Of a stretch of DNA of 64,000 nucleotides, positions 58,861-64,000 are shown in pieces. Origin of the DNA: CAYPEK01 sp964409645 (GTDB lineage Bacteria > UBP15 > UBA6099). Below the pieces are notes generated by a model. The model worked only from the letters and a program-made list of their open reading frames with translations. It did not search any database and was not told the DNA's origin. Location: positions 1 through 64,000 of the forward strand of contig CAYPEK010000002.1 of NCBI GenBank assembly GCA_964409645.1, written 5' to 3'. Within the stretch, counting starts at the first letter, position 1. Each line of letters starts with the position of its first letter. Position numbers and translations under genes: made by a program.

Positions 58861-58931
58861 CCCCGAACCCGCGTATTCCTCCGGTTTCGCTTCCGAATAA
58901 GACCCGGCGCCCGACGGCAACCGGTTCGGGG
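58861..58931 (-). ncRNA. Structured 5' leader of the GH84 gene (candidate regulatory RNA)
   Basis: A perfect 9-bp stem CCCCGAACC/GGTTCGGGG (58931-58923 with 58869-58861) encloses 53 bases. Inside, TATTCGG can pair with CCGGAGGAATA (bulge GAG), and a small GCC/GGC hairpin can form. A TAGAAT -10-like box ends a few bases upstream of the first arm. The element lies 34-104 bases before the GH84 start codon. It matches no riboswitch class I know. Confidence 0.4.
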
Positions 58932-59049
58932 ACATTCTACTAAAAAATCCGCGAAATTGGTAGTCGAAGATTTTACGCGAACAAAAAAGGCCAAAGATAT
59001 GATGAAATGGCGTGGAGAATGAGTAAAGACTGCTCAGAATCCTTAACGT

Positions 59050-59952
59050 TTATTTCAATGGCTTCGCCGATGCGACCCAAGTGTCGAAATCTTTATCCCA
59101 TCCCTCCGCGAGAGTGAAATCGTATAGATCGAAAAACGGCTTGTAATCCGTCTCCGAGACAGGGATGACCTTGAATTTGACCTGCTTCATCAGCGGTTTG
59201 TATTTATCGAGCACTTCGTTGTTGTTCAGGCTGACCGAGAATGCTTCCATTTTCTTCATCAGTTCTTCGGAAATATTCGGTGACGCCATAAGCGGCATGA
59301 AATGCAGCGGCTCCGCGCACGCCAGTTTGCGGATATTCTTCACCGGGGCCGGGTTCATCAGTTCGAAATAGTCGATATTTGTTTCCATCAGGAATATCGC
59401 ATCGACTTTTCCGGACGCCAGAGCATCGACGGAGGCGTAAGCATCCGTGGAAGTCAGCATTTCGGAGAGTGTTTTTTCCGGGGCGGCGTTCATGATTTTT
59501 CTGAGCAGCGTGTAAGCGGTCTGGTAGGGGTAGGTCGAGAGTTTCTTTCCCGCGAGGTCGGCGACGCCGTTGATTGCGCTGTCTTTTTTGACATAGAGGC
59601 ATTCACTCGCTTTTTCCTTGTCGAAAATTGAAATTGTTGCGAGCGGCTTGTAGCCGTAAATGGTTGCAAGAAGGAAATCGTCTTCCGAGTTTGCGTAGAT
59701 GAAATCGAGTTTTCGGGTGCCTATGTCGCCTTGAAACGATTCGATATTGTTGTAAAACAGGTTGAACATCTGGATGTTCTGCGTTTGAGAGAACTCTTTT
59801 GTCATGTCTTTCGCCATAACGCTGAAACTGGTGTTGAACTTTGTTCCCGTGTCCCAGTAAACGCCGAACGTGTAGCTTTGATTTTCCGCGCGGGCGTCGG
59901 CGACCGCTATCAGGATCATAAGGGCGCACAACGCTATTTGCATTTTTTTCAT
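59050..59952 (-). CDS. PhnD-like periplasmic solute-binding protein
   Basis: A 300-residue exported protein. The signal peptide is MKKMQIALCALMILIAVADARA. The two-lobed binding fold of the phosphate/phosphonate (PhnD) class is suggested by YTFGVYWDTGTKF, LDFIYANSEDDFLLA, LYVKKDSAINGVADLAGKKLS, TDAYASVDALASGKVDAIFL and a late MASPNISEELMKKMEAFSV. No ABC permease or ATPase gene is adjacent, so it may work with distant transport genes or as a sensor. GGAGG lies 6 bases before the ATG. It is immediately downstream of the ArsC-PAS-sigma54 activator gene on the same strand. The ligand is probably an oxyanion or small acid but is unproven. Confidence 0.78.
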   Translation of the reverse strand: MKKMQIALCALMILIAVADARAENQSYTFGVYWDTGTKFNTSFSVMAKDMTKEFSQTQNIQMFNLFYNNIESFQGDIGTRKLDFIYANSEDDFLLATIYGYKPLATISIFDKEKASECLYVKKDSAINGVADLAGKKLSTYPYQTAYTLLRKIMNAAPEKTLSEMLTSTDAYASVDALASGKVDAIFLMETNIDYFELMNPAPVKNIRKLACAEPLHFMPLMASPNISEELMKKMEAFSVSLNNNEVLDKYKPLMKQVKFKVIPVSETDYKPFFDLYDFTLAEGWDKDFDTWVASAKPLK

Positions 59953-60026
59953 CTAAAGCCTCCTTGAATATATAACTGCCAATTGTGTAATTTGTGACTT
60001 ACCGGCAAAAAGATACAACTAGAAAT

Positions 60027-60035
60027 ATAATACCA
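60027..60035 (-). promoter_or_regulatory. Extended -10 candidate promoter of the PhnD-like gene
   Basis: TGGTATTAT on the minus strand is an extended -10, about 75 bases before the ATG at 59952. No good -35 is seen, and no canonical sigma54 -24/-12 element was found between 59953 and 60123. Confidence 0.4.
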
Positions 60036-60123
60036 GAAACCCGCTCATGTTGGATACAGGCAAAGCAAATTTGGTGGAGTCGCAACGGCATCCTGTATAT
60101 TCGAAACATGATCCGTATTAATT

Positions 60124-61863
60124 TTAATGCTGTGAGTCGATGAAGCGATATAGAGTCGCGCGGTTGACTCCGAGGATGCGCGCGGCTTTTGCCTTGCTGC
60201 CGCCGGCTTCCTTCATTGCCGCGGCAACTGATTCCGAATCCAGCAGACGTTTCCGCCCGGGACCGGGTTTGTGGGCGGCAATTGTCACCGATTCGGTAAT
60301 CTCTTGAGGCAGGTGGCGCGGTTCGACCGTATCGCTTTTGCATTTCAGCTTTGCGTACTGGATGGCGTTTTGAAGTTGTCTGATGTTTCCCGGCCATCTG
60401 TATCCCTGAAGAATCTGTTTTGTCTCAGCGGACAACATTGTCGGGACGTGCCCCGAGTCCCATCCGGAACGTTTTTTGAGGAAATAATCGGCGAGAACCA
60501 GAATGTCGCCGCTACGCTCTCGGAGCGGAGGCATGGTTATGGGCACTACGCATATCCTGTAGAACAGGTCTTCGCGGAAGGCGCCCGTTTTAATCATCTG
60601 CTTCAAATCTTTGTTAGTGGCGCTTATGAGCCTGAAGTTAGCCTTCAGGCTCCGCTCGCCGCCCAAACGCTCAAAAGTGCCGTCCTGCAGGACCCGCAGC
60701 AGTTTTACCTGCATCGTCTGAGACAGTTCAGCTACTTCATCGAGAAAGATAGTGCCTCCGTCGGCAAGCTCGAAGCGTCCTTTCTTGTCACGCACCGCGC
60801 CCGTGAACGCGCCTTTGACGTGTCCGAAAAGTTCGCTCTCGATCGTTCCTTCCGGCAGAGCTCCGCAGTTCACAGGCACGAACTGCCTGTCCGCGCGGCG
60901 GCTCTCTTTGTGGATCGCATGCGCGATCATTTCTTTGCCGGTGCCTGTTTCGCCCTGAATCAGAACGGGTGCGTCGCTGCCTTTTATGTCTCTGATGAGT
61001 GAAAAAATCGATTGCATCTCCTTATATGTTGATATGATGCCGGGGAAGGGACTGCCGTCCGCAAGCTTCATCTCGAGGTCAATGACTCTCGTTACGTCAT
61101 GGAAAGTGGCGATTACGCCCGACTGTTCTCCTGTCCGGTCGTAAACAGGCATCACTGACATAGTAATGTTTTTCTTTGTTCCGTCTTTTGTTGTCAGGTC
61201 TATCGGATACACAAGATGCAACAGTTTCTTTTGGTTCATTTCGCAGAAACTGCATTTATCTCCGCAGAATCCGTTCGGGAAAATTTCGCGGCAGTCGCGG
61301 CTGATCACATCCGCCGCACTCCACCCGGTGATTCGTTCCGCGGCTCTGTTGAAATTCAGTATGATCCGGTTATTGTCATGGACAATCACTCCGTCAATGA
61401 AATTCCCCAGCACTGCGTCGAGATTGGCCTTCATAGAAACGAAAGACTTGAAATATCCGTGTGTGAAAAAATCTTTTGTCAGTCGCTGAATCGTGTCGCG
61501 TATGCTGCGGAAACTGTCTGTGATTTCCTGTTCGTTGTCTTCATTGAATGACGGTTCGGGAATGTCCCATGACACTATACATGGTTTCCCTTGTATCACT
61601 GGGCATTTCTCTTTCGCGCTTTCGCAAAGAGTAATAATTATGTCGATGCTGTTTATATTAACCTCATTAATCTTTTTTGATTTGAAATTCGATATGTCGT
61701 AGCCTATCTCTGACATAACTTTAACTGTACGTGGATTTATGTCGCCCGCCTCGAAACCCGCACTGAATACCTCAACGTCCTCAGGCGCTTCATTCCGCGC
61801 AAATGCCTCGGCCATCTGGCTTCGCATCGCATTTGTTGAACATAGAAAGAGAATTTTTGTCAT
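60124..61863 (-). CDS. ArsC/LMW-phosphatase - PAS - sigma54 activator (AAA+) - Fis fusion regulator
   Basis: A 579-residue regulator with an unusual N-terminus. Residues 1-130 are a low-molecular-weight phosphatase/thioredoxin-type arsenate reductase domain. Its P-loop is C8-STNAM-R14; VFSAG and NPRTVKVMSEIGYDIS follow, and C80/C87 in LCESAKEKCP match the redox Cys pair of ArsC. The general-acid Asp-Pro is Glu-Pro here (WDIPEP). Residues about 145-265 are a PAS domain with four Cys (191, 200, 204, 207). The AAA+ domain has Walker A GETGTGKE (304-311), the sigma54 contact loop GAFTGA (351-356) and DE at 375-376, then RWPGNIRQLQNAI. A Fis-type helix-turn-helix ends the protein. It should activate sigma54 promoters in response to a signal read by the phosphatase/PAS part. 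The PhnD-like gene follows. Confidence 0.9.
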   Translation of the reverse strand: MTKILFLCSTNAMRSQMAEAFARNEAPEDVEVFSAGFEAGDINPRTVKVMSEIGYDISNFKSKKINEVNINSIDIIITLCESAKEKCPVIQGKPCIVSWDIPEPSFNEDNEQEITDSFRSIRDTIQRLTKDFFTHGYFKSFVSMKANLDAVLGNFIDGVIVHDNNRIILNFNRAAERITGWSAADVISRDCREIFPNGFCGDKCSFCEMNQKKLLHLVYPIDLTTKDGTKKNITMSVMPVYDRTGEQSGVIATFHDVTRVIDLEMKLADGSPFPGIISTYKEMQSIFSLIRDIKGSDAPVLIQGETGTGKEMIAHAIHKESRRADRQFVPVNCGALPEGTIESELFGHVKGAFTGAVRDKKGRFELADGGTIFLDEVAELSQTMQVKLLRVLQDGTFERLGGERSLKANFRLISATNKDLKQMIKTGAFREDLFYRICVVPITMPPLRERSGDILVLADYFLKKRSGWDSGHVPTMLSAETKQILQGYRWPGNIRQLQNAIQYAKLKCKSDTVEPRHLPQEITESVTIAAHKPGPGRKRLLDSESVAAAMKEAGGSKAKAARILGVNRATLYRFIDSQH

Positions 61864-61897
61864 TTAGCCATCTTCCCAATTAACTTGCTTTTCTCTT

Positions 61898-61927
61898 TAT
61901 ATATTTCCTAAAAATATTTTTCAACAA
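61898..61927 (-). promoter_or_regulatory. Candidate promoter of the fusion regulator gene
   Basis: On the minus strand TTGTTG (61927-61922), 18 bases, TATATA (61903-61898), about 35 bases before the ATG at 61863. Confidence 0.4.
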
Positions 61928-61979
61928 TTGCGTTTCTGCAAATCAGTTCGAATCTTATAGGCGATGTGTATGATCCAAA

Positions 61980-64000
61980 TCAATCCGACGATAAAATTCG
62001 GACAGGACCGATTAGGCCTGACTCAAGCAGCGGCGAGTCTTTTTTATAGGGCCGGTTGGTAGTCCACGTGAAGCGTTTATCCTCCGAAAATGATTCGTCG
62101 CCAATCAGCCGGTTTGCCCAGAGGTTCGCTACTGCTATTTCGAGACTGTTACCGCGTTCTTTCAGCAAGCCGGGGGGAATCGCCAGTCGCCACGGCTCGC
62201 ACCATGCCACACCGAGATCGACACCGTTGATTTTCACCGAGGCCATGTTTGCCACCTTACCGAGTGAAATGTAGTTTCCGGTGCTTCCATCGAAACTTGT
62301 CGTGTATGTCGCGATTCCGGAGTAGAAGCGAATGCCGTTTTCGGGTTGTTTGCTCCAATCATACAGTTTGTCGAATGTCACCTGCGCCGGACCGCCCCAC
62401 GCCGGATCGAACGAAACCACCCACGATCCTTCTATTTCGAGTGCTGTCTTCAATTCCGGGAAGTTCTTGCCGCTTGTTTTTTTGGTAATTCCATTCCGGA
62501 ATACGATGAAGTAGCTTTCGTATGGATCGAATTTGAGGGGTATAGTCGTCAGGTTTTCTGAATTTGTAAATTCGGGAAGTGGACGTGAGGCCCCAGTCAG
62601 CGGGTCCCAGAGTTCCGGTATTCGATCAGTAATGCGAAACGTGCCTTTTGTCTCGACCTGTTTGTCGGCGCGGTTTGAGACAAAGTATATTTCGAGCTCG
62701 GCGGTGCGGCGATGAGTGTAGCGGATCGGACCGGTCGAACTGAAATCTTCGACTGCTCCCATCGAATGAAGTATTTCAGCCGTAAGGCTGTAGCTCGGGT
62801 ACAAACCGCGTTCAGGTTGCGATTCGTTTGAATCCGCCGTCGTTGATTTAACCGATTCGCCGATGAGATCGCCGCCCCAGATGATTTGTCCTTTGCCGCG
62901 TTTTATAGCTGTGTGTTCAGCGGGCGGTGTCTGCGTGCCCCATAGTGATTCTGCGACTGCGGCGACTTCCTTGTCACATTCGGGATAATTCACGAGACTA
63001 GGCGATTTGTGCGGCGCGGGGCCGATCACGGTTGCGCCCGCTGTCACGAGTTCCTTCACTTTATCAAGCAGTTCCGGCGTCATGGTTGTGACATCCGGCA
63101 ACACGAGTATGCGGTATTCCGCGCCGCCCGGAAAAACTATCAGCCCGTCGCGGACGGATGCCGATTTAATCAGCTCGGCGGGGGAGCAGCCGTCGAAGTT
63201 GAATCCGCGCTTGTCGGGCAGTGTGTCGCTACCGTCGAACGCGGAGAGCGGCGGCTGGAATACGTTCGGCGCGCCTTCCGGCATGAGATAGAGAACGTCT
63301 GCGACGGTTCGGCCCTGACGCAGGAGATACTGCGCGCGCGTGATGTATTTGTGATACGCTCCGGCCAGCGGCCACCACGTTTCCCCGCGGTCCCAATGCA
63401 CGCCGTAGGGCCCCATCGTCATTCCGGGACGGCCTTCGTTGGGTTTGTGCGCGAATGTGTGATACATGAATTTGTTGACGCCCACCGCGAACGCCCAATC
63501 GCCCTGATTTTTCAGGTTAGCTGGGTGGTTTCGCCAGTGGTCGCCGCCCGATGTGAATGCCTCTGCCGCAACGACGGGGCGGCCGAGTACGTGCGCGATG
63601 GACGTTGCTTCAGCGCAACTGAATGAGGAGTTGAAGCCGAGGCTCCAGAACTCGCACATCGGCACGTCGGCTACCGCTCCGAGATCGAAGTCGCCCGCCG
63701 GGTTCATGTCGTACGGCTCGATGGACAGCGTCATTCCGTGCTCCCTGCCGATTTCCTTCAGACGCCCGGCGTGGTTCTCTATGACTAACTCGCTGCCTGT
63801 GCGACGCAGGTCCCACAGAAACCGCTCGGTGATTTCGCGGCTGCCAACAATGTAGCCGAGATACGCCGGGTAATAAGGAAGAGGGTCGTATCCTCTGCGC
63901 TTGATGAACTCCTCGCGCATTTTTGGCGTCCAGTTCTGAGCACCCATCTCCCAACTGTCGATGTGAAGCATTGTCCAGCCTTTGCCGGCTTCCATCGGGC
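61980..64000 (-). CDS. GH106-type alpha-L-rhamnosidase, C-terminal part (runs off the right edge)
   Basis: About 673 residues are visible and the frame is open past base 64000, so the N-terminus (including any signal peptide) is missing. The segment HIDSWEMGAQNWTPKMREEFIKRRGYDPLPYYP-type start, the SIEPYDMNPAGDFD and MCEFWSLGF region, and VAAEAFTSGGDHWRNHP are typical of GH106 barrels. EVLYLMPEGAPN-like sequence, a Rossmann-like insert (LPDVTTMTPELLDKV) and a C-terminal jelly roll (SWVVSFDPAWGG, GSTGNYISLGKVANMASVKIN) complete the family outline. GH106 enzymes remove terminal alpha-L-rhamnose from pectin side chains and other glycans. The catalytic Glu assignments are not certain without alignment. 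The regulator gene starts 116 bases after its stop. Confidence 0.88.
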   Translation of the reverse strand, partial: PMEAGKGWTMLHIDSWEMGAQNWTPKMREEFIKRRGYDPLPYYPAYLGYIVGSREITERFLWDLRRTGSELVIENHAGRLKEIGREHGMTLSIEPYDMNPAGDFDLGAVADVPMCEFWSLGFNSSFSCAEATSIAHVLGRPVVAAEAFTSGGDHWRNHPANLKNQGDWAFAVGVNKFMYHTFAHKPNEGRPGMTMGPYGVHWDRGETWWPLAGAYHKYITRAQYLLRQGRTVADVLYLMPEGAPNVFQPPLSAFDGSDTLPDKRGFNFDGCSPAELIKSASVRDGLIVFPGGAEYRILVLPDVTTMTPELLDKVKELVTAGATVIGPAPHKSPSLVNYPECDKEVAAVAESLWGTQTPPAEHTAIKRGKGQIIWGGDLIGESVKSTTADSNESQPERGLYPSYSLTAEILHSMGAVEDFSSTGPIRYTHRRTAELEIYFVSNRADKQVETKGTFRITDRIPELWDPLTGASRPLPEFTNSENLTTIPLKFDPYESYFIVFRNGITKKTSGKNFPELKTALEIEGSWVVSFDPAWGGPAQVTFDKLYDWSKQPENGIRFYSGIATYTTSFDGSTGNYISLGKVANMASVKINGVDLGVAWCEPWRLAIPPGLLKERGNSLEIAVANLWANRLIGDESFSEDKRFTWTTNRPYKKDSPLLESGLIGPVRILSSD

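Noticed and set aside
58828..58935. 36-residue N-terminal extension of the GH84 protein
   Set aside because: It would place a signal peptide internally. The segment is better explained as a structured leader.
59953..60123. Sigma54 (-24/-12) promoter before the PhnD-like gene, expected from the adjacent activator
   Set aside because: No GG-N10-GC with TGGCAC/TTGC context fits; the nearest, GGATGCCGTTGC, has spacing two bases too short.

Overview
What it is: one scaffold piece from an uncultured, Gram-negative-type bacterium, assembled from short reads. It contains three scaffold gaps of exactly 100 N. The envelope type is inferred from a lipobox lipoprotein, Sec and Tat signal peptides, a periplasmic-type solute-binding protein, and a giant secreted protein whose C-terminus looks like a FlgD/type IX sorting module. 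The phylum cannot be fixed from the window. The mix of glycoside hydrolases, NHL/PD40 propellers and FlgD-like tails would fit one of the many candidate phyla around the FCB/PVC groups. TAG, TGA and TAA are all used as stops. No tRNA, rRNA, CRISPR array, prophage or insertion sequence was seen.

Layout. 1-2.7 kb: a truncated secreted protein and a multidomain lipoprotein, both on the minus strand. 2.7-3.35 kb: AT-rich intergenic DNA with inverted repeats. 3.35-25.95 kb: one giant gene of about 7,460 codons. It has a signal peptide, an NHL propeller, many beta modules, two arrays of Ig-like repeats with four Cys each, a PD40 propeller and a FlgD-like tail. It is broken on paper by two assembly gaps and by one in-frame amber codon. 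26.2-29.8 kb: a plus-strand hybrid histidine kinase, a C39-like peptidase and a cyclic-nucleotide-binding protein. 29.9-31.6 kb: rimI-tsaB-tsaE (N6-threonylcarbamoyladenosine on tRNA, and protein acetylation). 31.7-34.4 kb: two tandem class-III aminotransferase paralogues, one of which has lost the PLP lysine. 34.7-37.7 kb: a quinone reductase, a small helical protein, a Tat-exported ferredoxin and a frameshifted secreted protein. 37.9-40.1 kb: a NarX/NarL-type two-component pair. 40.1-44.9 kb: an unknown protein, purine nucleoside phosphorylase, a GH63/MGH1-like glycosidase and an FGGY sugar kinase. 45.0-51.1 kb: a polyphosphate block (HD/Ppx-like piece, calcineurin-type phosphatase, CHAD, PPK1, two-domain PPK2), with a CYTH protein further on at 54.6 kb. 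51.2-64 kb: glycan-degradation genes (GH2, GH84, partial GH106) mixed with an alpha/beta hydrolase, an ATC-hydrolase-like protein, a PhnD-like binding protein and an unusual ArsC-PAS-sigma54 activator.

How it fits together: the secreted GH2, GH84, GH106 and MGH1-like enzymes plus the sugar kinase point to use of complex glycans. The polyphosphate genes form a nearly complete synthesis, use and binding set. The most unusual items are the ArsC-PAS-AAA+-Fis fusion next to a PhnD-like protein, the active/inactive aminotransferase pair, and the giant repeat protein, whose reading frame can be rebuilt exactly from its repeat period.
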